From positions 372,001 to 436,000 of the forward strand of contig CAVYEM010000001.1 of the NCBI GenBank assembly GCA_963767635.1: DNA of 64,000 nucleotides, in the 5' to 3' direction. The notes below the pieces were generated by a model. It saw nothing but the letters and a program-made list of their open reading frames with translations. It ran no database searches and was not told the origin of the DNA. Positions 1 to 11,500 of the stretch are shown in pieces. The DNA is from CAVYEM01 sp963767635 (GTDB lineage: Bacteria; Vulcanimicrobiota; Vulcanimicrobiia; Vulcanimicrobiales; Vulcanimicrobiaceae). The position numbers were made by a program, and so were the translations under genes. Each line of letters starts with the position of its first letter. Within the stretch, counting starts at the first letter, position 1.

Positions 1-99
1 GTCATTGCAGCTCATACCGAGGCAATTGCGCCGCTTCGAAAAGCCGATGGAACGGATCGCGTCGAGGCACACTTTCGATGCTTGATTGCGCGGACGTAA
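1..99 (+). CDS. 3' end of an unidentified protein, cut by the window edge
   Basis: Frame 1 is open from the first base to a TAA at 97-99 and gives 32 residues ending in FRCLIART. The next gene ends on the opposite strand at 117, so this would be a convergent pair, a normal arrangement. The fragment is too short to assign a family, and an open stretch of this length can occur by chance in GC-rich DNA. Treat it as a possible C-terminus only. Confidence 0.35.
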   Translation, partial: VIAAHTEAIAPLRKADGTDRVEAHFRCLIART

Positions 100-116
100 A
101 GAGGCCAATCAAGCGC

Positions 117-1693
117 TCATCGATCGCTGGAATCAGCGAGTTTTTCTGCAAGCGCAAGGAGAGATTGATTCGCTTGGGACGATTGTGTCGGCAGAAGCAT
201 GTCGACCGTGAAGCCGTACCCGTCTACGGAGCGGCCGTCACCGTAATCGTCTGTCCGGCTTAACGCCAAACGAAACGGAACGCGCGAATGCGGCAGCACA
301 AAATAACCGGGTTGTGTAAAGCCGGAGAGGCCGCGTGTGCTCGTCCCGGCAATGACGGATTCGGGAAAAGCCGAGAGCACGTATACCATGTATTCGCAAT
401 CGCTCGCGCACCCGTTGTCCACGAGCGCGATAATGCGTGTGCGAGCTTTTGAAGCGCTCAAGTCGAAATGATGATCCAGCAGCGTATGCGCGCCGTGCCG
501 GATCGTCGATCGCACCGTACAGTCGTTTGCCGATGGATCGTCAAGATTGTCAACCAAGTCTTGGAGAAGCCGCTGGTCTTGCACCGGCGCCGGCGAAGGC
601 AGCTGCGCCGTGAGCTGCTGCTCCAAGTTAAAGAATAGCGCGGTTCTGAAGCACGATGTGGTTCCATATTGTGCTTCGGACTCGGCTTTTCTGATTGCGG
701 GCTCAGGGAACCAGTGCCGCAATATGTCGACCGGAGCGTTGCCGCCTTCGTTGCCGCGCATATCGAAGATCACGAGCCGTTCCTTCCCAACGCCATGCGC
801 CTTCGCGAGCACATCCCGCAGTGCGTCGTCATTTGCGTCCGTGAAGGTGGGCATGCGGATATAGGCAATCCCCCGCCCGAGTGCTTCATAGACCGGCTTA
901 TCGGTGCCGAGGAATAGCACGTTTTCGCGGCCCGAAGACGACGCAGACGAAAACGCCGGAACCAGGTCGATGCGCTGATTGCCGCATTCAATGGCCTTTC
1001 CGGTCCCTTCGCGTGCAGGATACTAACGTACCACGCCCGCGAAAAAGCGGAGCCGTTCCACTCGTACACTGCGTGCGGCTGCTGCGCTGGATCTGTACCG
1101 GAAAGCGCCACAGGCGCATTGCCTGAGATTTGCATCGAAGTACAGGGGCCATGCGGCGGGCCGGCAAGTGATGCGCTCACGGAGCCGCTGACGTAATCCA
1201 TTAGCGCGGCCACTCCGGAGTGATTGTCGAGCTGGAACGTTTCAAGTCGTCCCCATTGCGCGAAAGCGTCGTGCAGGCTTAACTGCGCATTGCCGCGCGC
1301 GGCAAGCGCACGATCCCAATCGCTGAACCAGGAGTTCCAGTTCCAGCCGCGCGATCGAGCCGTCGCATAACCAGCGTATGTCTTTTCCATAAGCAGCCGC
1401 AACGTAGGCAAGTCCGCTCGTAAGGCCGATGCGCGCACCGGAAAGTCGCCTTTGCCGTGCATAACCTCGTAGTAATCCGCAAACCAGCATCTCCATGGAA
1501 CGATAAAAGAACGAGCCGAATATGGTGGATCGTACGGGTTCTCGAGCACAACGCCGGCCCGAGGCAGCCGAACGCCGAAGGCGCTCAAGCGGTGATCATC
1601 TGCGGTAATCTGCGAAGCCGGCACGCGAACCGATCCGCCGGCAATACCGATGAGCGCAAATGCGGCCAGGAGGACGAGTTTCGAGCGTTTCAT
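117..1693 (-). CDS. Exported S41-family (C-terminal processing type) peptidase-like protein, frameshifted
   Basis: The ATG at 1693 follows a GGAG six bases upstream and opens a signal peptide (MKRSKLVLLAAFALIGIAGG), so it is preferred over the upstream TTG at 1705. The C-terminal part (117-920) shows S41 hallmarks: an LVIFDMRGNEGG strand-turn, a serine motif NGCASDCE and a following GTSTRG loop. S41 enzymes are serine proteases of the Ctp/tricorn type. No PDZ domain is obvious, as in the tricorn-core-like subgroup. The two halves are in different frames. Restoring one G in the run near 995-1005 joins AKG to GKAIECGNQRIDLVPAF, so a one-base deletion, probably a sequencing error, is inferred. 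The substrate is unknown and the protein is probably periplasmic. Confidence 0.65.
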
Positions 1694-1754
1694 TTTACAC
1701 TCCAAGAAAGCAATCTGTGCTGTGATGGCTTCTTCTTAATGGCGCTGCGCTGCA

Positions 1755-2162
1755 TCAGAAATGAAAGAGGTCGGCAGCCACGATGGCGCCGATCAATGCG
1801 AGAAGGGCAGTTCCGGCGTATGCTGCGCTCACACTCAGCGGACGTGCGCGACCTTGCCGCAATGCGCGATCGGTCGCCGCGTATCGGAAGGCGCCGGCAA
1901 TCGCTACGGCGACGCCCGCGATAACCATGCCGATCCGGAACGCCTTCGAAGTTCCGACGTGCGGTACGCTGATATGTGCGACCACCGATATCTCGCGCGA
2001 AAACAGGGCGAACCGAGCGACGACGAAACCGAAAGCGACGAACGCTAGGGCCGTTCGGACATAGGCCAAGTACGTTCGCTCGTTCGCAAGGGCATCGGCA
2101 GCGCGCACTTCCGGCATGCTCGACGTTTCTGTCTCGGCCGCCGCGTTCCGGCCGGGGCCCAC
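1755..2162 (-). CDS. DUF202 (YidH-type) small inner-membrane protein
   Basis: A protein of 135 residues containing the family signature LANERTYLAYVRTALAF followed by three hydrophobic helices. DUF202 proteins are short inner-membrane proteins of unsettled function. The GTG at 2162 lies one base after the ligase stop, suggesting translational coupling. An internal ATG at 2117 (MPEVRAADALANERT) would remove a low-complexity leader and is equally possible. The membrane topology is readable, but no biochemical role can be inferred from the neighbourhood. Confidence 0.75.
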   Translation of the reverse strand: MGPGRNAAAETETSSMPEVRAADALANERTYLAYVRTALAFVAFGFVVARFALFSREISVVAHISVPHVGTSKAFRIGMVIAGVAVAIAGAFRYAATDRALRQGRARPLSVSAAYAGTALLALIGAIVAADLFHF

Positions 2163-2163
2163 G

Positions 2164-3831
2164 TCAACGTTCCACGCGTTCGCGCGCGAGCATCTCGCCG
2201 TAAATCTCCTTCACGCGATCGAGCGTGTCGATTTCGCCGGCCGGCTTATCGTCGCGGATGCGGACGATACGAGGAAAACGCAAGGCAAATCCGCTCTCGT
2301 GCAAATCGCTGGGCTGGATGATGTCGAAAGCAACTTCAAGCACGACGCTTGGCTCGACGGCTATCGCGTGGCCACGGCGTCCCGTTTGGTGCGCTAAAAA
2401 CCACTGCGTCAGCTCGGCGATCTCCGCATCGGTCAATCCCGAATAGGCCTTGCCAATCGTGAGCAACTCGTCGGCGGCGCCGCGTACGGCAAACGTGTAG
2501 TCGGACAGCAGCTTTGCGCGCTTTCCGTTTCCCCATTCGACCGCTACCACGACCACGTCCAGCGTGGAAAGTTCGCGCTTGAGTTTGAGCCACCACTTCC
2601 CGCGTCGCCCCGGATGATATGGCGCATCGGTACGCTTGAGCATGACGCCCTCATGGCCGCCCGAGCGCGCGGCCTCGAATCGTTCGTGCAGTTCTTGGCC
2701 GGAAGGCGGCTGCCCCAACGCAGAAAACGCTGCAACGCCAATGTGGGGTCCCGGAACGACGGCTTGGGTCAAACGCTGCCGGCGCTCGATCAGTGGTTCG
2801 TCAATCAGCAACTCGTCGCCGACGGCAAGTACGTCGAATGCCATGTATGCAACGGGAACCTCCTGCAGCAGCGATGCTTCGACGACTTTTCGCTGCAGGC
2901 GCGCCTGAAGGTAGCGGAACGGCAGAACCTGCTCGCCGAGCTTCGCGACGATCTCTCCGTCCAGCATGAAGCTGCCGGGCATGGCTGCGATCTCGGTCGC
3001 GACCTCGGGATACGAGCGGGTAACGTCGTTGAGGGTGCGGGAAAAGATGCGTACGGAGCCGTCGGACTTGTGGATCTGCGCGCGAATGCCGTCGAACTTT
3101 TCTTCGGCGATCCACGTGCCGTTCCGCAAGTCTCGATAATCGGAACCGTACGTTATGGGGCTCGCGAGCATGAAGCCAATCGGCGAGCCGTACGCCACGC
3201 GCAGTTCCGAAAGCGTTCCGTGACGCGCCGCGAGCGCGACCACGCCGATGTCGCCTGCAGCCATCGCCGCGCGGCGCACGTTGCGCGGATCGACCTCGAA
3301 CGCGCTCGCCACCGCATCGACGATCAGTCCTTCGCGCAAACCGATGCGCAAATCTCCCGTCATAATTTTGATGACGTACGTCGCTTCGACGGCATCACTG
3401 CACGCGCGCAGTATGCGCGCACACAGCGCTATTCGCTTACGGCCGGCGGACTTACCGGACGCAGCGGCAATTTCTTCGAAAACTTCGTACAAGGCGCTTG
3501 GCGAAAGCGTTTCAGAAAACAGAGCCGGAGCCGCCCCCGGCCGCACGAGCGGACCCAGTGCTGCACCCAGGTCGCCGTGTTCGCGATATCCCGAGGCGAG
3601 CTCCGTTTCGCCGATGCCCCACGCCTGCTCGGCCGCTTCCACGATCGTGCGGCCGCCGATTCCCAGTGCGCGTTCATCCCGCGCAGCAAACGGATTGCCG
3701 GTGAAAAACCGCGTGGCAGCCCGCAAATCGGCATCGCACAAAACCCGCAGGTATTCCGCCAGAATCGCTATTTTCTCGAGCTTGCCGGCCCGCGCGGCAA
3801 TCGCCGCGCAGGTTTGCCCGAACCGCCGCAT
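2164..3831 (-). CDS. ATP-dependent DNA ligase, archaeal/eukaryal LigI-like type
   Basis: A protein of 555 residues when started at the ATG at 3831 (MRRFGQTCAAIAARAGKL), which matches the usual N-terminus of the family; the longer open frame upstream is antisense to the next gene. The order is DNA_ligase_A_N alpha-helical domain, adenylation domain and OB fold. The adenylation lysine is in EEKFDGIRAQ (KxDG). Motif III is FMLDGEIVA, and motifs IV-V lie in EGVMLKRTDAPYHPG and WWLKLKRE. It seals nicks using ATP and is distinct from the NAD-dependent LigA expected elsewhere in the genome. Such enzymes occur sporadically in bacteria as accessory repair ligases. There is no LigD-type polymerase or nuclease domain and no Ku gene nearby. 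Confidence 0.92.
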   Translation of the reverse strand: MRRFGQTCAAIAARAGKLEKIAILAEYLRVLCDADLRAATRFFTGNPFAARDERALGIGGRTIVEAAEQAWGIGETELASGYREHGDLGAALGPLVRPGAAPALFSETLSPSALYEVFEEIAAASGKSAGRKRIALCARILRACSDAVEATYVIKIMTGDLRIGLREGLIVDAVASAFEVDPRNVRRAAMAAGDIGVVALAARHGTLSELRVAYGSPIGFMLASPITYGSDYRDLRNGTWIAEEKFDGIRAQIHKSDGSVRIFSRTLNDVTRSYPEVATEIAAMPGSFMLDGEIVAKLGEQVLPFRYLQARLQRKVVEASLLQEVPVAYMAFDVLAVGDELLIDEPLIERRQRLTQAVVPGPHIGVAAFSALGQPPSGQELHERFEAARSGGHEGVMLKRTDAPYHPGRRGKWWLKLKRELSTLDVVVVAVEWGNGKRAKLLSDYTFAVRGAADELLTIGKAYSGLTDAEIAELTQWFLAHQTGRRGHAIAVEPSVVLEVAFDIIQPSDLHESGFALRFPRIVRIRDDKPAGEIDTLDRVKEIYGEMLARERVER

Positions 3832-3846
3832 GGAACGTGGATACCC

Positions 3847-4125
3847 ATGGTCACCGCCTTTATCTTGATCAACGTCGAACGTCCGCGTCTCAAAAGCATC
3901 GCCGACGATCTGCTGGCCATCGACGGCATCACGGAGGTGTATAGCGTGGCGGGGCCGTTCGATATGATCGCCGTCGTGCGCGTGAAAGAACACGAGCAGC
4001 TCAGCGATTTGGTGACCGAGAAAATCGGCGGCCTGCAGGGCATCCAGGACACCGAAACACTCATTGCGTTCCGTGCATTCTCGAAAAAGGACCTTGGAAT
4101 GCTATGGGATATTGGCGTCGATTGA
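3847..4125 (+). CDS. Stand-alone Lrp/AsnC-type ligand-binding (RAM) domain protein
   Basis: A 92-residue protein starting at the ATG at 3847 (MVTAFILINVERPRLKSIAD). It matches the effector-binding half of Lrp/AsnC regulators (AsnC_trans_reg family): a beta-alpha-beta-beta-alpha-beta fold with the VYSVAGPFDMIAVVRV core and an IQDTETLIAF strand. No helix-turn-helix precedes it. Such orphan RAM-domain proteins bind amino acids and can modulate full-length Lrp proteins. Its start lies only 15 bases from the divergent ligase start. The long open frame upstream (from 2614) is antisense to the ligase and is not part of this gene. Confidence 0.85.
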   Translation: MVTAFILINVERPRLKSIADDLLAIDGITEVYSVAGPFDMIAVVRVKEHEQLSDLVTEKIGGLQGIQDTETLIAFRAFSKKDLGMLWDIGVD

Positions 4126-4149
4126 AAGGTCCTTCTTGCGGTTTCAATC

Positions 4150-4635
4150 TTGGGCAGCGCCGTCCCGGCCAACGCGGCGACAACGTCGGATTCATCTCTT
4201 CGGGCCGTTCTACAAGCAGCGTATCAAGCGCAATGCAAGGACGGCGTTGATCGCCATTTCGAAGCGCTCAAGGCCACGGTGACGAACGATTACGTGAACA
4301 CCGACGTTCTCGGAAAGAAGGCGAACGCCGCTCAAACCATCGCAGACTCTAAAGTTTCTTTCGCGCAATACAACTTTTCAGGTTGCTCGACGCAAATCTT
4401 AGGAATTCGCGCTAGCGGCCGGCAGATCGCCGTATCGATTCTCGAAATAACGAAAGGCACAACTTCGGGCGTCTCCGTCATGGTTATCGAGAACATGATG
4501 GACACGTGGGTCCGCGCTGTGTCCGGTGCGTTACAGATTGCGGCGTCCAAGGTTAACGAGGTGACCGTTTTTGCGAACGGGCGCGTGGTCCAGCATCAGG
4601 TAGCATCGTGGGAAAAACGTTCGTCCATTCCGTAG
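4150..4635 (+). CDS. Small exported protein of unknown function, possibly NTF2/SnoaL-like
   Basis: The open frame from the TTG at 4150 gives 161 residues. The 18 codons just upstream, after the previous stop at 4123-4125, read as the end of a signal peptide (KVLLAVSILGSAVPANAA). No start codon lies in that stretch, but removing one A from the AAA run at 4125-4127 would give TTG AAG GTC CTT, a natural start at 4122. I therefore suspect one more single-base insertion and a secreted product. The body has two cysteines (residues near 36 and 81) and a pattern of alternating strands around NEVTVFANGRVVQHQ that resembles SnoaL/DUF4440 proteins, but this is only a resemblance. Confidence 0.55.
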   Translation: MGSAVPANAATTSDSSLRAVLQAAYQAQCKDGVDRHFEALKATVTNDYVNTDVLGKKANAAQTIADSKVSFAQYNFSGCSTQILGIRASGRQIAVSILEITKGTTSGVSVMVIENMMDTWVRAVSGALQIAASKVNEVTVFANGRVVQHQVASWEKRSSIP

Positions 4636-4701
4636 GCACAGCAGGGCGATTCAAGCGCGCTGATTCCGCCCGTCGTTAGCGGTCGGCCGGGATATCGTCA
4701 A

Positions 4702-6426
4702 TTACGGCAGATCTATCCGGTACATCGGGATGCCGTCGAGCCACATCCGCTGCATCTTTCCGGCGGCGACCGTATCGAAGCGTACGGTACTGCCTTCCAG
4801 CGTGAAACTGCCGTCTTTTTGCGGCGCGAGCGGCGCGCCGTCGATCATCAGACGGCCTTTGAGTTCGAAGATGCGGCTCGAGGGCGCGAAGCCCCATTCC
4901 TGCGCAGCCTCGTAGCGGCCGATCAGCGCATTCCAAGCTACGGGATACGAGAACGTTCTTGCTCCGGCGTACGCGCCGTTTGCGAACCACTGAGCGCCGG
5001 ACGTAACCTCTACGACCTTCCCGCGCATATCTCGCGAAAACGTCAGCCCGAAAATGGCAAACCGCGGATCGTCGACGTAGAACGTGGACTCGCCGCGCGG
5101 ATAGAGCGTTTTTGCTCCTTGCGGAGTTTGCAACTGCAGCTGTGACCCGGAAGCCGCGAACACAAGCCGGGACCCGTCCGCGGCGGTGTACGTGCCGGCG
5201 TAATCGGCGGCGTTCGCTACGTGCGTGCGTTGCAAATACATGCCGGCCGGCGCCGGGAGCGGCGGCAGCGGTTCGCCGCGGCTTTGCGCTTGCAAGACCT
5301 TGATCGCATACAGTACGATGGCGCACGGGTGAAGCGGCGCCTCGACCAGGTTCGACATTGCGATTGCGCCGAAGCCGCGTGTGACGTCGTTTTCCATGCA
5401 AGCGGTGTACCCGGCAATGCCGCCGGTGTGAGCGACGATCGTGTCGCCGTTCTCCTCATGCACGGCTAGGCCAAATGCGTACTGCTGATACATCAACGGT
5501 GCTTCGGCAAGTTCGGGCGTCTGCGGTCCTGCCGGTTTGCCGTTCATCGTGTCGGGCGTAGTCAGCATCGCGAACGACGACGGGGAAACAATCGATGTAC
5601 CGGCATCGTTCTTACCGCCGTTGAGGATGAAGCGCATGTATTTAGCCATGTCCTGCGGCGTGGAAATTACTGAACCGGCCGGATCGACGAAGTCACCGGG
5701 AGACGAAGACACCAGAGCGGCGTCCGGCGCAAGTATGCTGTTCATGTCTTCGAACACGTAGCCGCTCGCGGCATCGGCCAACGTTTGCGGGGTGAAAACG
5801 GGGCTGCTTTGCGACATGTCCAGCGCATCAAAAACGCGAGCCTGCAGTGAATCCGCCCAGCTGCGATTGTCCACTGCGGCCAGAATCGCACCGAGCGTCG
5901 CAAATCCGTCGTTGGAATACGCCCAATGCGTGCCGGGCACAAAAATCGTGTGCGCGTCGCGCAAAGCCGCCACACTGTATGCGTAACCGGGAGCAAACGT
6001 AAAATCGTCTGGCAAGCCGGCCGTGTGCGATAGCAGTTGGTGAGCGAGAATTTGATGCCCCGCCGAATGAATCGAAAACCATGGCAGATACGCGCGCACC
6101 GGTTTGCTTGGGTCGAACCGGCCTTCATCGCGCAATTGCATGAGCGCGGTCGCCGTCATCCCTTTCGTAATCGAGCCGATCGGAAAGCGCGTATTCTGTG
6201 TAACCGGCGTTCTTGCGTCGACGTTGGTTAATCCCACGGCGATGATGCGCAGCGTGTGCGATCGATCGGTGATGGCGACGGACATGCCGGGTGCGCCTTG
6301 CTCCTGCAGCGCTTGGGGCGCATACGCAGCGATTCGTACGAGTGCGTCTTCCATAGACGGTGCTGCCGCAGCCCGTGCCGGCAGAACGGAACAAAACACG
6401 AAGACCGCCAGGACGGCGGCGGGCAT
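4702..6426 (-). CDS. Exported serine hydrolase of the beta-lactamase class C / penicillin-binding family
   Basis: A 574-residue protein from the ATG at 6426, preceded by GGAG at good spacing; a GTG at 6447 is in frame but has no such site. It begins with a signal peptide (MPAAVLAVFVFCSVLPARAAA). The catalytic triad of the clan is visible: SITK (SxxK) in FPIGSITKGMTA, YSN (YxN) in HWAYSNDGFATLG, and HTGG in VAHTGGIAGY. After the catalytic domain there are about 200 residues rich in beta strand, a common C-terminal extension in this family. Substrates could be beta-lactams, D-amino-acid peptides or esters; the sequence does not decide. It is transcribed away from cysK. Confidence 0.85.
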   Translation of the reverse strand: MPAAVLAVFVFCSVLPARAAAAPSMEDALVRIAAYAPQALQEQGAPGMSVAITDRSHTLRIIAVGLTNVDARTPVTQNTRFPIGSITKGMTATALMQLRDEGRFDPSKPVRAYLPWFSIHSAGHQILAHQLLSHTAGLPDDFTFAPGYAYSVAALRDAHTIFVPGTHWAYSNDGFATLGAILAAVDNRSWADSLQARVFDALDMSQSSPVFTPQTLADAASGYVFEDMNSILAPDAALVSSSPGDFVDPAGSVISTPQDMAKYMRFILNGGKNDAGTSIVSPSSFAMLTTPDTMNGKPAGPQTPELAEAPLMYQQYAFGLAVHEENGDTIVAHTGGIAGYTACMENDVTRGFGAIAMSNLVEAPLHPCAIVLYAIKVLQAQSRGEPLPPLPAPAGMYLQRTHVANAADYAGTYTAADGSRLVFAASGSQLQLQTPQGAKTLYPRGESTFYVDDPRFAIFGLTFSRDMRGKVVEVTSGAQWFANGAYAGARTFSYPVAWNALIGRYEAAQEWGFAPSSRIFELKGRLMIDGAPLAPQKDGSFTLEGSTVRFDTVAAGKMQRMWLDGIPMYRIDLP

Positions 6427-6530
6427 GCGGCGCTCCAGCAAGAACACAGTCGAAAGCCTGTTCGGGCGTTCGCAAGCCGGTCCTACCGGCAGCGCACCCT
6501 TTGCACCGCCTGCAAGGTTATGGGGAGACT

Positions 6531-7470
<940 letters not shown>

Positions 7471-7493
<23 letters not shown>

Positions 7494-8554
7494 CCATCCG
7501 AGGCATCAACTCCAGGGCGAACCATTCGTTGAGGTACTGCGTGGCGGCATGGTGGAATCGATTCACTCTGTCGCCGCCTGCGCGATCGGCGATCGCGGCG
7601 AAGTCGTATTTGCACTGGGCGACATCGATGCGCCGGTGTACTTGCGATCCACCGCAAAGCCATTCATCGCCGCGGCCGCCATTGCGGCTGGTGCGCGCGA
7701 ACGCTTCGATCTCTCCAGCGAGGAAATCGCGGTGATGGCCGCCTCTCACGCCGGCCAGCCGTTTCACGTGCGCGCGGTGCGTTCCATTCTCTCGAAGATC
7801 GGTATGGACGAGACCGCGCTGCAGTGCGGGCCGCATCCACCGTATAACACCGCTGCCGCGGAGGAACTGGAGCGCTCCGGCATTGCACCGGGCGCCGTGC
7901 ACAACAACTGCTCCGGAAAACATGCCGGCATTCTGGCGCTGTGCAAAATCGCCGGCGCCGATCCGTCCACGTATTTGGAACCGTCCAATCCGGCGCAGCA
8001 GCGCATTTTAGCGTTGTGCGCGCGCGCCGGCGATCAGCAAACCGATGATTTCACGATCGGCGTCGACGGCTGCGGCATTCCGGTGTACGCGACGCCGCTT
8101 CGCAATGCCGCGCTCTCATTCATGCGTTTCGCCACGCTGACGGGCCTGCCCGAACGTGATGCGTGGGCGTTGCGCATCGTGCGCGACGCGATGCTTGCGC
8201 ATCCCGATTATGTTGCGGGGACCGGAGAATTCGACTCGCGGTTGATGCGGAGTCTCGAACGGCACGATCGCGTGCAAGGGGGGTGCCGAAGGCGTGCACG
8301 GCTCCGCGGCGATCGGTGCCGGAGTGGGGCTGGTCGTCAAAGTGATCGACGGCTCCGCGCGGGGTCGCGCGCCGGCGGTTTTGGGCATCTTGCGCCGCTT
8401 GGAACTGCTCGAAGAACCGGCGCTGGCGCAGCTCTCCGATCTTGAAAATCCGGTCGTGTACAATCGAGCCGGCCGGCCTGTCGGACAGGTTCGCGCCGCA
8501 GCGCATGCACTCGCGCGGGGCGGTTTCGATCGTCTCGAACACTCCCGGACGTAA
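7471..8554 (+). CDS. L-asparaginase II-family protein (PF06089 type), frameshifted
   Basis: The start is most likely the TTG at 7471, overlapping the end of cysK by 23 bases, because the family expects residues before VEVLRGGMVESIHSV. Family hallmarks include VYLRSTAKPFIAAAA, NNCSGKHAGILALCKI and IGVDGCGIPVYATPL. Proteins of this group are related to the thermolabile asparaginase of Rhizobium and may hydrolyse asparagine. The reading frame changes in a run of six G at 8278-8283. With five G the protein continues VQGGAEGVHGSAAIGAG to the stop at 8554. The indel sits in a homopolymer, so a sequencing error is the likely cause. Confidence 0.75.
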
Positions 8555-8559
8555 CGCGC

Positions 8560-11500
8560 ATGTCCGACTATTTGCGTTTGCTGAACGAGCGCGTCGCAAT
8601 TTTCGACGGCGCCATGGGGACGCAGCTCATGGCGTTGGAGTTGTCGGCGGCCGACTTCGGCGGCGAACGCTATCACGGCTGCAATGAAGCGCTGGTGCTG
8701 GGCCGTCCGGACCTGGTTCGCGACATTCACGAATCCTATTTCGAAGCGGGCGCCGACGTCGTGGAAACCGACACGTTCACGGCGTCTCGTTTGAAACTCG
8801 ACGAATACGGCTTAGGCGATCGCGTTGCCGAGATCAATCGCGACGCCGCGCAGACTGGCGCGTGAAGCGTGCGCAAAGTACGCCACCGCGCAGCATCCAC
8901 GGTTCGTCGCCGGTTCGATGGGACCGACCGGCATGCTCATTTCGTCCTCCGATCCGGCGCTCTCGCAAATCACGTTTTCGCAGCTTGCACAGATCTATGG
9001 CGAGCAGGCGCGGCATTTAGTAGAGGGCGGCGTCGATCTGCTGCTCCTCGAAACCATGCAGGATTTGCTCGAGCTCAAAGCAGCCATTGCCGGCATTACG
9101 CGTGAGTTCGCATCGGGGCTGCGTCGCGTTCCGATTCAAGCGCAACCCACGCTGATCACCGAGGGTCGCATGCTGCTCGGCACCGACGTTGCGGCGATTT
9201 GCGCCACGCTCGACGCGCTGCCGGTGGACGTTATCGGACTGAACTGCTCGACGGGGCCGGCCCAAATGCGCGATTCCGTCCGCTACCTGTGCGAGGCGTC
9301 GGACAAATACGTCAGCGTGATTCCGAACGCTGGTCTGCCGATCATGGGCCCCAAGGGCGAAACGATCTATCCGGAAACGCCGAACGAGCTGGCCGCCGAG
9401 CTTCGGGAGTTCGTGCGCGAGTACGGCGTGAACGCCGTGGGCGGATGCTGCGGCACGACGCCAGCGCACATTTCCGCGCTGCGCGCCTCGGTTGAAGGGG
9501 TGCGGGGGCGCACGCCCACCCCTAAAACTAAGCAATATGCCGCTTCCGCCATGACGGCGGTCGCCCTGGAGCAGGAGCCGCGTCCGCTGTTGGTCGGCGA
9601 GCGCATCAACGCGCAAGGTTCCCGCAAGCTCAAGAAGATGTTGATCGACGGTGATTACGACGATATCGCGTTGCTTGCGCGCCAGCAGGTGGAAGGCGGC
9701 GCGCACGCGCTCGATATTTGCTGCGCGCTCACCGAACGCACCGACGAAGACGAGCAGATGCGCGCGGTAGTCCGCAAGATCGCGCAATCCGTGCCGGCGC
9801 CGCTGATGATCGATTCGACCGAGCCGCGCGTGCTGCAGACGGCGCTCGAGAGTTATCCGGGCCGTCCGATCCTCAATTCCGTGCACCTGGAAAGCGGACG
9901 GGCGAAGATTGATTCGGTGCTGCCGCTTGCGAAAGAGCACGGCGCCGCCGTGGTCGCGTTGACCATCGACGAGAGCGGGATGGCAAAAACGGCGCAGCGC
10001 AAACGCGAAGTGGCGCAGCGCATTTACGAGATCATCGTCGACGAGTATGGCCTTCCGCCGGGTGCGTTGATATTCGACGATCTCACGTTCACGCTCGCAA
10101 CGGGCGACGAAGAGTACATTCGTTCGGCCGTCGAAACCATCGACGGCATACGCGAGATAAAGGCGGCGCTGCCGGGCGTGCTGACTTCGCTCGGCGTGAG
10201 CAACGTGTCCTTCGGGCTCAAACCGCAGGCGCGCGCAGCGCTGAATTCCGTTTTCCTGCATCACTGCGTGGAGGCAGGCCTCGATCTGGCGCTCGTGCAT
10301 CCCAAAGAGATCACGCCGTACGCGGAACTCGATGAAACGCAGCGAGCGCTGTGCGACGATCTCGTGTTCAACAGGCGTCCCGATGCCTTGCAGCGGCTCA
10401 TCGAGCATTACGAGACCGCAGAAGTTGGACCAGCGGCCGGGGGCGACTCGCGCGACGAGGACGCGGACGCTTCGCCCGAAGTGCGCATTCACAACGCGAT
10501 TCTGCGCCGGCGCAAGGACGGCATCGAGCAAAAGATCGACCGCGCGCTGGAAACACGCGACGCCGTCGGCGTGCTCAACGATATTCTGTTGCCGGCAATG
10601 AAAGAGGTCGGCGACAAATTCGGCGCAGGGGAACTGATCTTGCCGTTCGTTCTGCAGTCCGCCGAAGTCATGAAAAAGGCTGTCGCTCACCTCGAACAAT
10701 TCTTGGAGAAGACGGAAGGCTCCACGAAAGGCAAAGTGGTGCTCGCGACGGTGTTCGGCGACGTTCACGACATCGGGAAGAATCTGGTGCACACGATTCT
10801 CGCAAACAACGGCTACACCGTGTTCGATTTGGGCAAGCAAGTGCCCATGAACACGATCCTGGAAAAAGCGATTGAAGTGAAGGCCGACGCGATCGGGCTC
10901 TCGGCGCTGCTTGTTTCAACCAGTAAGCAGATGCCGATCTGCGTGAAAGAGCAGGACGCGCGCGGGCTTGCGTTCCCTGTATTGGTTGGCGGCGCAGCGA
11001 TCAATCGCGACTTCGGTCGCCGCATTTCACTGCTCGACGAGGGCGCACGGTTTTTCGAGCCGGGTTTGTTCTATGCAAAAGACGCGTTCGAAGGCTTGCA
11101 CGTCATGGAAACGCTCATGGGCAGTGCGCGGCAACGCGCGGAGCTGCTGGAACGGGCAAAACGCGACGCGTTCAAACTGCGCGATACGCAAAAGGCGGGG
11201 GCAGCCGCGAGCGACGGCGAGTTGCGGTATTCGGCCGTCAAAAACGAACCGGCTCCGATCCCGGTGCCGCCGTTCTGGGGTACGCGGGTCGTCCAGGAGA
11301 TCGACCCCGCGCAGCTGTGGAGCTGCTTCGATTTGCGCAGCCTCTACCGGCTTTCGTGGGGCGCGGCAAATACGAAGGGCGAAGCGTTCGAACGGCTGAT
11401 TCGCGAAGATTTCGAACCGCGTCTGCATCGTTATCAGCAGACCGCCATTGCGCAGGGCTTACTCGGCCCGCGTTTCGTGTACGGGTATTTTCCGGCGGCC

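Noticed and set aside
2614..3846. A long plus-strand frame upstream of the Lrp-domain protein
   Set aside because: It is antisense to the DNA ligase; the Lrp-type domain starts at 3847, and nothing before it resembles a helix-turn-helix.
9017..10840. A 607-codon open frame on the minus strand
   Set aside because: It is entirely antisense to metH, lacks any recognisable motif and follows the mirrored codon pattern of a GC-rich gene.
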